64,000 nt of DNA from Ornithinibacillus salinisoli (lineage in GTDB: Bacteria > Bacillota > Bacilli > Bacillales > Amphibacillaceae), in assembly GCF_042682545.1 (NCBI RefSeq), contig NZ_JBHUHQ010000015.1; one strand, given 5' to 3'. Positions 1 through 8,524 of the stretch are shown in pieces. Numbering within the stretch: the first letter of the stretch is position 1; every line of letters starts with the position of its first letter. Below the pieces are notes generated by a model. It was given only the letters and a program-made list of their open reading frames with translations, ran no database searches and was not told the DNA's origin. Made by a program: the position numbers and the translations under genes.

Positions 1-1
1 G

Positions 2-766
2 GTTGCGTCGTTTGTGTTGGATAACTTGGAAAAAGTTATATTTTATTCTGTAACAGATCTAGCAGATGAAGCAGCAGTAGGTGAAACAACAGTCCTTCGC
101 TTTTGTCGGAAAATAGGCTTAAAAGGCTATCAAGAGTTCAAGCTAACTATTGCACAAAATTTATCGGAAGAGAAAAAGGAGAAGAATGGTTCCGAACCAA
201 GTAATATCATTCATTCTATCTCTAGCAATTCCGTTTACGCGATAGAAAATACAGCATCCATGATCAGTGAAGAAGATCTAAATGCAGCGTTAGCACTGTT
301 ACAGGAAGCACATTCATTACATATATTTGGTGTAGGTAGCTCAGGAATAACAGCATTGGATGCAAAAAGTAGGTTACTTCGAATTGGTATCCAGGCAAGT
401 GCGATTACAGACTCACACTTACAAGCTATGTCAGCAGCCACATTATCGGATCAAGATGTCGTCATTGCCCTTAGTATCTCAGGAAGTACAAGAGATACGA
501 TTGAATCAGTGAAAATTGCCAAAGAAAACGGTGCAAAAGTAATTGCTATTACATATTATTCTCGGTCACCAATCACACAATTTGCCGATATTGTATTAGT
601 TGGTGGTGCCAAAGAATCACCATTAGAAGGTGGATCCTTAACAGCAAAAATATCCCAACTGTTTGTCGTTGATCTACTTTGCACAGGATTAGCATTATTG
701 AAGAAAGAAAAATCATTAGAGATGAAGAATAAGACCGCTAAGGCAGTGGTTAGTAAGATTTACTAG
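2..766 (+). CDS. MurR/RpiR-family transcriptional regulator, 5' end cut by window
   Basis: Sugar-responsive regulator of the RpiR family: an N-terminal helix-turn-helix followed by a SIS domain that binds a phosphosugar. The frame is open to the left edge and residues before the GTG at 14 already match the family (a VASFVLDN-like stretch), so the true start lies outside. The recognition helix shows ETTVLRFCRKIG and the SIS domain carries the GVGSSG and SISGSTRDT motifs. A terminator follows at 951-978. The operon that begins at 1017 is the obvious target: family members commonly control adjacent sugar genes. The effector cannot be read from the sequence. Confidence 0.88.
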   Translation, partial: VASFVLDNLEKVIFYSVTDLADEAAVGETTVLRFCRKIGLKGYQEFKLTIAQNLSEEKKEKNGSEPSNIIHSISSNSVYAIENTASMISEEDLNAALALLQEAHSLHIFGVGSSGITALDAKSRLLRIGIQASAITDSHLQAMSAATLSDQDVVIALSISGSTRDTIESVKIAKENGAKVIAITYYSRSPITQFADIVLVGGAKESPLEGGSLTAKISQLFVVDLLCTGLALLKKEKSLEMKNKTAKAVVSKIY

Positions 767-783
767 AGCTCGAACTTGTGGTT

Positions 784-930
784 GAGCGCTCTAAGTCGTG
801 CCAGAGCGCACGTATCTCGACCGGAGCGCAGTAACAAGGTATTTATCGCACCAAACACTTCCAAAGATCACTCGGACCTTGGCCAAGCACTTAAACACCC
901 GAACTCGAGTCCGCACCCCAGATTTAAAAC
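784..930. repeat. 20-bp-periodic GAGCGC repeat cluster
   Basis: GAGCGC occurs at 784, 804 and 824, exactly 20 bp apart, and a more degenerate phase (ATCGCAC, ATCACTCGG, AAGCACTT) continues to about 930. The stretch is GC-richer than its surroundings. A 67-codon frame across it reads as an artefact of the repeat: no ribosome binding site and low-complexity codons. Function unknown. Confidence 0.5.
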
Positions 931-950
931 ACACTATTTCGATTAAAATC

Positions 951-978
951 CAACCATATAATAAAATGGTTGTTTTTT
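951..978 (+). terminator. Rho-independent terminator after the RpiR gene
   Basis: Perfect 7-bp stem CAACCAT (951-957) with ATGGTTG (966-972), an AT-rich 8-nt loop and six T residues directly after. It separates the regulator from the operon starting at 1017. Confidence 0.75.
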
Positions 979-1016
979 ATATTAGCAAAAATAATATTTA
1001 ATAAGGGGTTGATAAT

Positions 1017-2069
1017 ATGAAAAACATACATGTGGCAATTATCGGTATTGGTGCCATTGCAGAAGCAGTTCATTTAAAATATTTACAGGAAAATGAACAT
1101 GTCATTGTAAACGCATTAGTAGATATGGACTTGGAACGAGCAATAGCTGTCGCAAAAAAGCATGATATTCCATATGCTTTTCAAACAATCGATGAAATGT
1201 TTGCACAAACACATGTTGATGCCGTACTGATTTGTACGCCAAATGCTACACATATTCCGATTGCGAAAAAAGCTGCTGAGCAAGGAATCCATGTGTTCAT
1301 AGAAAAGCCAATTGGCACGAATTTAGAAGAAGTGGAAGGATATTTAACGTTAGCAAAAGAAAAAAATGTGATCACAATGGTTGGAATGACCCATCGTTTT
1401 CGTCGAGATGTACGTATTATCAAGGAATACATCGATAACAATACCTTTGGCAACCTGTATTATGCGAAAGCAAAATTGTTCCGAGGCCGTGGCACTCCGA
1501 AAGGTTGGTTTACGAATAAAGAACTGGCTGGTGGAGGAGCATTAATGGATATCGGTGTCCATGTGTTAGACCTTGCTTGGTGGTTAATGGGGAAACAAGA
1601 TGTTCAATCGATCAGTGGACAGACGATAACGGGATTAGGGAACTACGAAACAAAATATGTATCTGCTTGGACATCGAAAAATAAACAGTTAAATGCGGGT
1701 CAAGTCATGGATGTTGATGATTTTGCTTCTGCTTATATTCGGTTCAAGAATGGTGCTGTTATCAATTTGGAAATTGCTTGGGCAATCCATGGTGAACAGG
1801 ATGAAGGGATTCAATTGGAGCTGCTAGGAGAACAAGGTGGTGCAAGGTTAACACCATTAACGATTTATAAGGAGGAAAATGGTATTCAAACCGAAGTTTC
1901 GCCAACATATGTTGACGGGGATACATTTAAGGAAGAAATAAATCACTTTGTGCATTGTGTTCGTACGAAAGAGCAACCGTTAATTGACGGTGAACAAGGT
2001 AATCACATATTGAAAATGTTACTCGGTATCTATGAATCTTCGCAAATACAAAAAGAGGTTGTGTACTAA
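1017..2069 (+). CDS. Gfo/Idh/MocA-family oxidoreductase
   Basis: NAD(P)-dependent sugar or inositol dehydrogenase of 350 residues. The N-terminal Rossmann fold shows IIGIGAIAEAVH near residue 8, the family EKPIGTN motif near residue 100, and the catalytic block GGGALMDIGVHVLDLAWW near residues 175-192, whose His is the usual catalytic residue. An AAGGGGT ribosome binding site precedes the ATG. First gene of an operon with two further Gfo/Idh/MocA enzymes, an esterase and an epimerase-type TIM barrel. The substrate is not deducible; oxidation of a sugar hydroxyl to a keto group is the family reaction. Confidence 0.9.
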   Translation: MKNIHVAIIGIGAIAEAVHLKYLQENEHVIVNALVDMDLERAIAVAKKHDIPYAFQTIDEMFAQTHVDAVLICTPNATHIPIAKKAAEQGIHVFIEKPIGTNLEEVEGYLTLAKEKNVITMVGMTHRFRRDVRIIKEYIDNNTFGNLYYAKAKLFRGRGTPKGWFTNKELAGGGALMDIGVHVLDLAWWLMGKQDVQSISGQTITGLGNYETKYVSAWTSKNKQLNAGQVMDVDDFASAYIRFKNGAVINLEIAWAIHGEQDEGIQLELLGEQGGARLTPLTIYKEENGIQTEVSPTYVDGDTFKEEINHFVHCVRTKEQPLIDGEQGNHILKMLLGIYESSQIQKEVVY

Positions 2070-2095
2070 AAATTGTAAGTGGAAGGGGTATGAGC

Positions 2096-3148
2096 ATGTT
2101 AAAGGTTGGTGTAATTGGAGTTGGATCGATTTCACAGTTTCATATCGAGCCCTATTTGAACAATGCGGAAGTTGAATTGGTAGCATTTTGTGATAGTAAT
2201 GAGAAGCGTCTGCAGGAAAAAGGAAAGCATTATGATGTAGCGGAATTGTATACCGACTATCAAGAGCTATTACAGAATAACGCCATTGATGCGGTTAGTA
2301 TTTGTACGTGGAATAACTCACATGCGGAGATTGCGATTGCTGCCATGGAAGCTGGTAAACATGTATTAGTGGAAAAGCCTTTATCCATGACGGTAGAGGA
2401 AGCAATGGCAGTTGAAGCGGCACAAAAGAAAACAGGTAAACTCCTGCAAGTTGGTTTTGTACGTCGGCATGGGGATAATGCAAAACTACTGAAAAAATTT
2501 ATCGATCATGGTGATCTCGGTGAGATATATTATGCAAAAGCAACTTGTTTGCGTAGACTTGGTAATCCTGGTGGCTGGTTTAGTGATATGACGAAATCTG
2601 GTGGTGGCCCATTAATTGACTTAGGGGTACATATGATTGATATTTGCTGGTACTTCATGGGGAAACCGCGACCAGTATCTGTCAGTGGAAACACGTATAA
2701 AAAACTAGGTAACCGCAGTCATATCGAAAATCTATCCTTCTATCAAGCTGCAGATTATGATCCAACAGTAAATGATGTGGAAGATTTAACGAATGCCATT
2801 ATACGATTTGAGAATGGGGCATCGCTCATGGTGGATGTGAGTTTTACTCTGCAAGCGAAAAAAAATGAATTATATGTCAAGTTGTTCGGTGATCAGGGTG
2901 GAGCTGAAATCGAACCAGAATTAGCTATCGTAACGGAGAAGCATAATACGATATTAAATGTAACACCACAAATTGACAGCTTAACTTTTGATTTTAATCA
3001 AGCGTTTACAAACGAAATCAACCATTTCGTTGACTGTTGCTTACATGGAAAAGATACGATTGCACCAGTTTCCGATGGGGTACAAGTAATGAAGATGCTT
3101 CATGCAGTCTATGAATCTGCAAAAACGGGTAAGGAAGTGTATTTGTAA
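2096..3148 (+). CDS. Gfo/Idh/MocA-family oxidoreductase (second copy)
   Basis: A second sugar dehydrogenase of the same family, about 350 residues. It has the glycine-rich VIGVGSISQFH motif, EKPLSMT, and the GGGPLIDLGVHMIDICWYFMG catalytic block with its His-Asp pair. Two ATGs are possible; the one at 2090 touches the GGAAGGGG ribosome binding site (2081-2088), whereas the ATG at 2096 is spaced 7 bases from it, so I start there. It lies 26 bp after the first dehydrogenase and is clearly diverged from it, which argues for different substrates or steps rather than a recent duplication. Confidence 0.9.
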   Translation: MLKVGVIGVGSISQFHIEPYLNNAEVELVAFCDSNEKRLQEKGKHYDVAELYTDYQELLQNNAIDAVSICTWNNSHAEIAIAAMEAGKHVLVEKPLSMTVEEAMAVEAAQKKTGKLLQVGFVRRHGDNAKLLKKFIDHGDLGEIYYAKATCLRRLGNPGGWFSDMTKSGGGPLIDLGVHMIDICWYFMGKPRPVSVSGNTYKKLGNRSHIENLSFYQAADYDPTVNDVEDLTNAIIRFENGASLMVDVSFTLQAKKNELYVKLFGDQGGAEIEPELAIVTEKHNTILNVTPQIDSLTFDFNQAFTNEINHFVDCCLHGKDTIAPVSDGVQVMKMLHAVYESAKTGKEVYL

Positions 3149-3306
3149 AGGATGTTGATGTTACTGACTGTGGGAAATTGACAGGCCCGTGAGGCAATGT
3201 AACCTCGGTAGAAACAGAAATAATGTAGGGCTGTTAAAGAAGCAGGATAAGAAGGATTAGAGCCGGAATAGCAGAGAAATATTATATAAATTGGAGTGAA
3301 GGATAA

Positions 3307-4281
3307 ATGGGAAGAAAGGTTGGTGACTTTGCATTAGATGAACTACGAAAATATCATCCAGAACTAGCAAATAAGCCAGTTGATTTTCAGGATTTTTGGG
3401 ATATGGAAAAGGAAATGATTCGTAAGTTTACACCAGAGGTTGTGGTTAGTTGGCGAGATTACGCTGTGCCATCGGTTGAAGTGGCTGATCTTACGTTTAC
3501 GAGTTGGGATGATACGCCCTTAAGGGGACTTTTCATCAAGCCAAAAGGTGTAACGGAATGTCCGGTCATCTTTTTCTTTCACGGATACACTGGTTCTCGT
3601 GGGCTTGCCGTAGATTTTCTGAAATGGACGACGCTTGGTGTTGCAGTTATTTCTTTTGATGTTAGAGGGCAAGGGGACTCTCCAGATTATGGTAAGTATA
3701 GCAATGGTAGTCGAATTGTTGGCTGGATGTTAAACGGTATCCATGATCCAAAGAACTATTACTATACGAATGTATATCGGGATATGTTGCTGCAATTAAA
3801 TTGGATTCGATCAAGTGAATTTCCTGTTCAACCAACAAAGCTAGGAGTGATGGGAGGCTCGCAAGGTGGTGGTTTGGCATTAGTTGCTGCAGGTTTAGAT
3901 GAAAACATGGATTTTGTCGCTTCCGATTGGCCATTTATCTCCCATTTTGAACGGGCGTTGGAGGTAGCATTATCTGGTCCATATATGGAGATTGTGAACT
4001 ATTTTAAATGGAATGATCCGCAATACGAGACATATGAAGATGTCATGAGAACACTTGGATATATTGACAGTGTCCATTTTTGTGACGCAATCACATGTCC
4101 AACCTTGATGGGAACGGGATTGGAGGATGCAATAACACCGCCATCAACCGTATTTGCCGCATATAATCATTTGGCTACAACGAAGAAAGAAATGGAAGTT
4201 TACCCGCAATTTACTCATGAACAAAACCTGTTTCATGAAGAGAAGATAATCGCCTTTATTGCAAAACAAATGGAAGCTTAA
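3307..4281 (+). CDS. Acetylxylan esterase / cephalosporin-C deacetylase family (CE7)
   Basis: An alpha/beta-hydrolase of 324 residues, the usual length of carbohydrate esterase family 7. The nucleophile elbow is GGSQGG near residue 182, the Asp lies in GLEDAITPP near residue 273 and the His in QFTHEQN near residue 304, completing a Ser-Asp-His triad. RGQGDS near residue 120 is a typical CE7 motif. No signal peptide is visible, consistent with intracellular deacetylation of imported oligosaccharides. The start follows a GGAGTGAAGGA ribosome binding site. Its place among sugar dehydrogenases suggests removal of acetyl groups from the operon's substrate. Confidence 0.85.
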   Translation: MGRKVGDFALDELRKYHPELANKPVDFQDFWDMEKEMIRKFTPEVVVSWRDYAVPSVEVADLTFTSWDDTPLRGLFIKPKGVTECPVIFFFHGYTGSRGLAVDFLKWTTLGVAVISFDVRGQGDSPDYGKYSNGSRIVGWMLNGIHDPKNYYYTNVYRDMLLQLNWIRSSEFPVQPTKLGVMGGSQGGGLALVAAGLDENMDFVASDWPFISHFERALEVALSGPYMEIVNYFKWNDPQYETYEDVMRTLGYIDSVHFCDAITCPTLMGTGLEDAITPPSTVFAAYNHLATTKKEMEVYPQFTHEQNLFHEEKIIAFIAKQMEA

Positions 4282-4294
4282 AGGAGGATAAAGC

Positions 4295-5128
4295 ATGAAA
4301 GTAAGTGTTAGTATGTATAGTTTGAATTCCACGATTCACAGAGAAAACTGGACGACAATAGATTTCTTAAACTATGCCAAAGAAATTGGTTTGGATGGTG
4401 TCGAATTACTAGACATCTACTGGAAGGATAAAGAAAAGGAAATCGAAGAAGTTGTTGCTAAATTGGAATCGTTGCAATTACCTGTTTCCGCATATGACGT
4501 GACAAATAATTTTGTGAAAGCGTCAGCCGAAGAACGTGCGAATGAAGTAGAAAAAATTAACGATGGCATCGCTGTCGCGAAAAGATTAGGTACAAAAGTT
4601 GTTCGGGTATTTTGTGGGGATTTACAGGGAGATTTAACCTATGAGGATGGTCAGGATTGGATTGTCGAAGGATTGAAGCGATCTGCAGTAAAGGCAGAAC
4701 AAGAAAAAGTTTTCTTAGCGATCGAAAATCATGGATTGCTAGCAGGTAAAAGTGAACAGGTGGAAGAGATCATTGAAAAAGTAAATAGTCCGTATGTGAA
4801 ATCAACATTTGATACTGGGAACTTCCTACTCGTTCATGAACAGCCAGAGGAAGCTTTTGACAACCTACGCGGAAAAATAGTTCATGTTCATTTCAAAGAT
4901 TTTCGTGTAAAAGATCCAGCGGAAATGATGAACGGATTCCGTTCGACACAAGGAGTAGAACTGGTCGGAACAGTGCCAGGTGATGGCCAGGTGAATCTAT
5001 CCTATATTGTTCATGGATTAAAGGAAATCGAATATAATGGTTGGTTATCGATTGAATACGAGGGCAAGGATGATCCCGCGGTAGCGAGTGAAGAAGCTGT
5101 CCGTCGTTTAAGGAAACTATTGAAATAG
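4295..5128 (+). CDS. Sugar phosphate isomerase/epimerase (xylose-isomerase-like TIM barrel)
   Basis: A 277-residue TIM barrel of the AP-endonuclease-2/xylose-isomerase-like superfamily. Metal-ligand motifs are visible: AIENHG near residue 149, FDTGN near residue 176, HVHFKDF near residue 206 and a late SIEYEG near residue 256. These enzymes isomerise or epimerise sugars, or in newly studied pathways act on 3-keto sugars made by Gfo/Idh/MocA partners. Strong AAAGGAGG ribosome binding site, 13 bp after the esterase stop. Which of these reactions it performs is not decidable here. Confidence 0.85.
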   Translation: MKVSVSMYSLNSTIHRENWTTIDFLNYAKEIGLDGVELLDIYWKDKEKEIEEVVAKLESLQLPVSAYDVTNNFVKASAEERANEVEKINDGIAVAKRLGTKVVRVFCGDLQGDLTYEDGQDWIVEGLKRSAVKAEQEKVFLAIENHGLLAGKSEQVEEIIEKVNSPYVKSTFDTGNFLLVHEQPEEAFDNLRGKIVHVHFKDFRVKDPAEMMNGFRSTQGVELVGTVPGDGQVNLSYIVHGLKEIEYNGWLSIEYEGKDDPAVASEEAVRRLRKLLK

Positions 5129-5139
5129 GAGGGATGACG

Positions 5140-5832
5140 ATGGCAAATGTTGTGATAGCAGACGTTGGAAAGCTAGATTTTCAAACTACTAGAAAAGTAG
5201 TAGATCTAGTTGAATCCGAGGAGCAGATAACAGATGATCGGTTATCTGTTATCGACTATGAAAATGTTCATAAAGTACCACTTGATAGTCATTCGGTTTA
5301 CATGCCATCAACGTTGATGGATGGTAGTCATGTTAAGGATGGAAACGTGTATTTTGATTTGGAGCTGTATCCTTTTTTTCAAAAGGCGAGGGAAGTTATC
5401 AGCAAGAATACAAAGGGCGTTTTTCGATTACGAAGAATTGTCGGAGATGAGGATAATTCAATTATAGCTAGTGATCTTTACGTTTTATCTACAGTATTTG
5501 GTGAACCAGAGCATGTTTATGTGAAGCGAAGTCGTGAAGACATTGCAACACAACATGTGATTGTGACTGTAAACTTTGGCGGTGGTACTATGGCCCATCT
5601 TGATTATACGTTTTCGGGGCAGGAGTATATTGAACTGGAATGGAGTGGCATGCAAAGGATTATCGAATTCAATAGCAATGAAATGAATCCGTTTGGGTCG
5701 AAACTGCATACTGCGCTTCCGCTTTCTTATAGTGTAGACGCTATTTTAAAACTGTCTTATCAAGTGGACGATGAACTAGTTGAGAAACTGGAACAATTTC
5801 AGCAAGTGGTAGACGGAGGTGTTCATTCATGA
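5140..5832 (+). CDS. Gfo/Idh/MocA C-terminal-domain-like protein without Rossmann fold
   Basis: A 230-residue protein I cannot assign firmly. The segment from about residue 90 (GVFRLRRIVGDEDN, then a long beta-rich stretch with VTVNFGGGTMAHLDYTFSG) resembles the C-terminal sheet domain of Gfo/Idh/MocA enzymes. The N-terminus has no glycine-rich nucleotide-binding motif. The AGGAGGG ribosome binding site at 5127-5133 abuts the ATG at 5134, so the ATG at 5140 (MANVV) is the better start. Its stop overlaps the next start (ATGA), so the two are probably translated together and may form a complex; that is inference. Confidence 0.6.
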   Translation: MANVVIADVGKLDFQTTRKVVDLVESEEQITDDRLSVIDYENVHKVPLDSHSVYMPSTLMDGSHVKDGNVYFDLELYPFFQKAREVISKNTKGVFRLRRIVGDEDNSIIASDLYVLSTVFGEPEHVYVKRSREDIATQHVIVTVNFGGGTMAHLDYTFSGQEYIELEWSGMQRIIEFNSNEMNPFGSKLHTALPLSYSVDAILKLSYQVDDELVEKLEQFQQVVDGGVHS

Positions 5833-6803
5833 AAATCGGTATGATGAGTTTTGCGCATATGCATGCCTATAGTTATGCGGATAGTTTGATGAAACTACCA
5901 CATGTTGATCTCGTAGGGATTTTTGATGATGACATTGCTCGCGGAAAAGAGGTAGCAAAAAAATATAATACGGTACATTTTTCCGATCAAGATTCTTTCC
6001 TCACATTAGACATGGATGCCGTCATTATTTGTAGTGAAAATATTCGCCATAAGGAAATGGTGTTGAACGTTGCCAAAGCGAAAAAACATATTCTATGTGA
6101 AAAACCGATTGCGACAACCGTTGAGGATGCACAAGAAATGATTGACGTATGTGTGGAACAGGAGGTTATTTTGCAAGTCGCATTTCCTGTACGGTTCAGT
6201 TCGCCTATTCAGCAATTAAAAACAATGATCGATGAAGGTGAACTTGGGGATATTGTTGCCTTCCGAACGACGAACCGTGGGCAAAACCCTAGTGGCTGGT
6301 TTATTGATGAGGATCTATCTGGCGGGGGTGCGGTACTAGATCACACAGTTCATATGGTGGATATTATGCGCTGGTATTTAGGAAAGGAAATTACCGAAGT
6401 ATATTCGATTGTTGATTCGTACTTCCATGATATACCCATAGATGATGCTGGAATTCTTACATTTGAATTTGAAAACGGTGTGATTGCCTCCCATGATGCA
6501 AGCTGGTCTAGATTTTCGGAATACCCTACATGGGGAGATGTGACGATCGAAGTCGTTGGTACAAAGCAAACAGTAAAAGTCGATGCGTTGAAGGAACATT
6601 TCAGGCTGTTCGCCAATGGAGATAGGTCTTTATCACATGTCTTCTATGGAAATGATATGGACTTTGGATTAATTTGTGATTTCGTAGACTGTGTTGAGCA
6701 GGGAAGAGAACCATCGATTACCGGATATGACGGGTTAAAAGCAGTGGAAGTTGCTTTGGCAGCTTATCGTTCTAGTGAGACAAAATCAAAGGTGAATCTT
6801 TAA
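5829..6803 (+). CDS. Gfo/Idh/MocA-family oxidoreductase with atypical nucleotide-binding loop
   Basis: A 324-residue member of the family, translationally coupled (ATGA) to the preceding gene. The first strand reads MKIGMMSFAHMHAYSYAD where most relatives have a GxGxxG loop, a variant seen in one subclass of the family. Downstream motifs are normal: CEKPIATTVEDA near residue 93 and SGGGAVLDHTVHMVDIMRWY near residue 162. It is the last intact gene of the catabolic operon. Whether NAD binding is altered cannot be judged by eye. Confidence 0.85.
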   Translation: MKIGMMSFAHMHAYSYADSLMKLPHVDLVGIFDDDIARGKEVAKKYNTVHFSDQDSFLTLDMDAVIICSENIRHKEMVLNVAKAKKHILCEKPIATTVEDAQEMIDVCVEQEVILQVAFPVRFSSPIQQLKTMIDEGELGDIVAFRTTNRGQNPSGWFIDEDLSGGGAVLDHTVHMVDIMRWYLGKEITEVYSIVDSYFHDIPIDDAGILTFEFENGVIASHDASWSRFSEYPTWGDVTIEVVGTKQTVKVDALKEHFRLFANGDRSLSHVFYGNDMDFGLICDFVDCVEQGREPSITGYDGLKAVEVALAAYRSSETKSKVNL

Positions 6804-6849
6804 TAAAAGATTGGCATCTGTTTGTGAAAAATAGGTGCTGAGAATTGTC

Positions 6850-7008
6850 GTGATTATAATTGGGATCGATATTGGTGGGATGAAGATCTAGGTATGGTTT
6901 TTTGATGAAGATGAACGAATTGATGTTGGAGATATACAAACACCAAAAGAGCAGATTGTAGAGGAATCTTTGTGGGAGAGGGTGATTCGCGGTCTTCCTC
7001 TCCCTTTA
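6850..7008 (+). pseudogene. ROK-family sugar kinase remnant (N-terminus only)
   Basis: The frame from the GTG at 6850 reads VIIIGIDIGGMKI, the ATP-binding phosphate-1 motif of ROK kinases (IGIDIGGTK), then a TAG at 6889-6891, then FFDEDERIDVGDIQTPKEQ, which matches the next ROK strands. The similarity ends near the hairpin at 6974-7004. About 290 residues of a normal ROK kinase are missing. It sits directly behind the dehydrogenase operon, where an intact sugar kinase would be expected, so the operon probably lost this step. Confidence 0.7.
6974..7004 (+). terminator. Possible hairpin terminator of the catabolic operon
   Basis: Perfect 8-bp inverted repeat GGGAGAGG / CCTCTCCC with a 15-nt loop, followed by TTTACTTT. 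The T tract is weak, so it may be only a partial terminator; the stronger one follows at 7081. Confidence 0.45.
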
Positions 7009-7080
7009 CTTTCCTATGTTAAGTATGGCGTTAAGGATTGTTAAAATATATCCCCGTAATTACTCGTAGAAAAATAGCAT

Positions 7081-7118
7081 AAATAAGGGAACCTAAGCGG
7101 GTTCCCTTATTTATTAAT
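7081..7118. terminator. Strong bidirectional terminator
   Basis: Perfect 13-bp stem AAATAAGGGAACC (7081-7093) with GGTTCCCTTATTT (7100-7112) and a 6-nt loop. A/T flanks on both sides would allow termination in either direction. It closes the rightward catabolic region. Confidence 0.8.
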
Positions 7119-7150
7119 AAAATGTCTCAAAACTGATTCATATACCTATA

Positions 7151-7292
7151 AAGTTGAGCGACTTCGCCTTAAAGTTGAGCGATCCCACCCGAAAGTTGAT
7201 CCACCCACTCCAAAAGTTGAGCAACCTCACCCGAAAGTTGATCCACCCACCTCAAAAGATGAGCGATCCCACCCGAAAGTTGATCCACTCCC
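7151..7292. repeat. Repeat array 1: alternating AAGTTGAGCGA / AAGTTGATCCA units
   Basis: About seven tandem units of roughly 21 bp. One type is AAGTTGAGCGA followed by a C-rich tail, the other AAGTTGATCCACCCAC. Slightly degenerate copies (GAGCAACC, AAGATGAGCG) are present. The same two units form the array at 9729-10010. A 65-codon frame through this stretch is explained by the repeat and has no ribosome binding site. Confidence 0.85.
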
Positions 7293-7368
7293 AACCTATT
7301 TATATCCCTGGTTCTGCTATCGAACCCCTAAGCACAACAGAAAAAATTTAATAAATATAATTCGACAA

Positions 7369-7380
7369 GTGACAGGCACC
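7369..7380 (+). repeat. Dispersed GTGACAGGCACC motif
   Basis: One copy of a short motif that recurs in intergenic DNA of this window: near 32863 (reverse orientation, one mismatch), 34222, 36231 and 59993 (reverse). In Bacillaceae such motifs commonly belong to REP-like dispersed families; that assignment is from memory. Confidence 0.45.
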
Positions 7381-7393
7381 TACAAAAAAGTAC

Positions 7394-7421
7394 AAAAAAG
7401 GGAGCTCTCGTTAGAGTCCCC
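7394..7421 (-). terminator. Terminator of the LysM-NlpC/P60 gene
   Basis: Read on the minus strand: GGGGACTCT, a 4-nt loop, AGAGCTCCC, then TTTTTT. The stem has one wobble and one mismatch. It lies just beyond the stop of the minus-strand gene ending at 7430. Confidence 0.65.
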
Positions 7422-7429
7422 CTAATCTA

Positions 7430-8488
7430 TTAATAAAATCTCTTAAACCCTTCAAAATGCTTTTTCCAGTAGGAGTTATTTAGGCTTGTAATTTCTACTC
7501 CACCTGAGCTAGCGTGGATGAACTCGTTATTCCCTATATAAATTCCAACATGTGAGATGCATGTTTTGTACGTTCCCTCAAAGAATACTAGATCACCAAT
7601 TTTCGGTGTGTTCACATAATAGGAACGATTATAATACCCCTCACTGGAATATCGTTTGAAATCCATTCCTGCTTGTTTGTAAGCATAATAAATGAATCCA
7701 CTACAATCAAAACCACTAGGAGTAGTTCCTCCCCATGCATAAGTTGCACCTAGTTGTTTTTTGACTACTTTAATTAAGCTATCTACGTTATAACTAATAT
7801 CAGTTGAATCTGGTGCCTGTTCTTTTGGAGTATTTGTTGTAGATGTTCCTTTACCAATATTGAGTTTTTGACCAATTAAAATAAGGTCGGATCTCAAGTT
7901 GTTCCAGTTTCTAATTTGTGCAACAGTGACCTTATGTTGTGCTGCAATCTTAGACAAGCTATCTCCCGATTTTACGGTATAAACAACAGAGGATCCAACT
8001 TTTGCATTTGGTTTATCGGTAGTTTTCTTTTCCGTTGAACTACTACTTGGATTAGATTCTACTTTTTCCGCTTTGCTAACGACTAACACGTTCCCAGGAT
8101 AAATTAGTGTACTATTCATATCATTCCATTTCATCAAGTCAGAAAGAGATATTTTATGTTTGGATGCAATACCACTCAATGTGTCTCCTAATTTCACCGT
8201 ATATGTAGGTGAAGATTTATCAGAAGAACTTGTTTTGCTACTGCTATTCGTTACTTGTTTCTGGTCTTTTGATGTTTCTAACACTTGATTTGGAAAAATG
8301 ATGTCATTATTAAGGTTATTAATAGATTTTAATTCTGATACACTTGTATCAAATTTCTGGGCGATCACCCACAGTGAATCTCCGCCTTTAACTTTGTAGG
8401 TTGCTGCCTCCGCTTCCTCTGCACCGATGAATGCTGAAGCGATAAATGCAGTAGCCGTAACCGACATAAATATTTTTTTATTGGCCAA
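7430..8488 (-). CDS. Secreted peptidoglycan DL-endopeptidase: three LysM domains plus NlpC/P60
   Basis: A 352-residue wall hydrolase resembling the LytE/LytF/CwlS group. Residues 1-29 form a signal peptide ending AEAA. Three LysM wall-binding domains follow at about 31-72, 95-137 and 169-212, each starting YxVKxGDSL or YTVKLGDTL and separated by Ser/Thr-rich linkers. The NlpC/P60 domain occupies about 236-352 with the catalytic Cys in FDCSGF, the His in SHVGIYIG and the third polar residue in FIHAS. The start is TTG at 8486-8488, 9 bases after a perfect AAAGGAGG; the ATG 21 bases downstream lacks a site. It cuts the D-Glu to diamino-acid bond in family members. Confidence 0.92.
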   Translation of the reverse strand: MANKKIFMSVTATAFIASAFIGAEEAEAATYKVKGGDSLWVIAQKFDTSVSELKSINNLNNDIIFPNQVLETSKDQKQVTNSSSKTSSSDKSSPTYTVKLGDTLSGIASKHKISLSDLMKWNDMNSTLIYPGNVLVVSKAEKVESNPSSSSTEKKTTDKPNAKVGSSVVYTVKSGDSLSKIAAQHKVTVAQIRNWNNLRSDLILIGQKLNIGKGTSTTNTPKEQAPDSTDISYNVDSLIKVVKKQLGATYAWGGTTPSGFDCSGFIYYAYKQAGMDFKRYSSEGYYNRSYYVNTPKIGDLVFFEGTYKTCISHVGIYIGNNEFIHASSGGVEITSLNNSYWKKHFEGFKRFY

Positions 8489-8524
8489 TAAAAATACCTC
8501 CTTTATGGGAATCTAGTTTTTTCT

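Noticed and set aside
798..1001. 67-codon plus-strand frame before the first dehydrogenase
   Set aside because: It covers the GAGCGC repeat cluster and runs into the terminator at 951; no ribosome binding site.
7154..7351. 65-codon plus-strand frame
   Set aside because: It runs through the AAGTTGA repeat array, has no ribosome binding site and encodes only the repeat.
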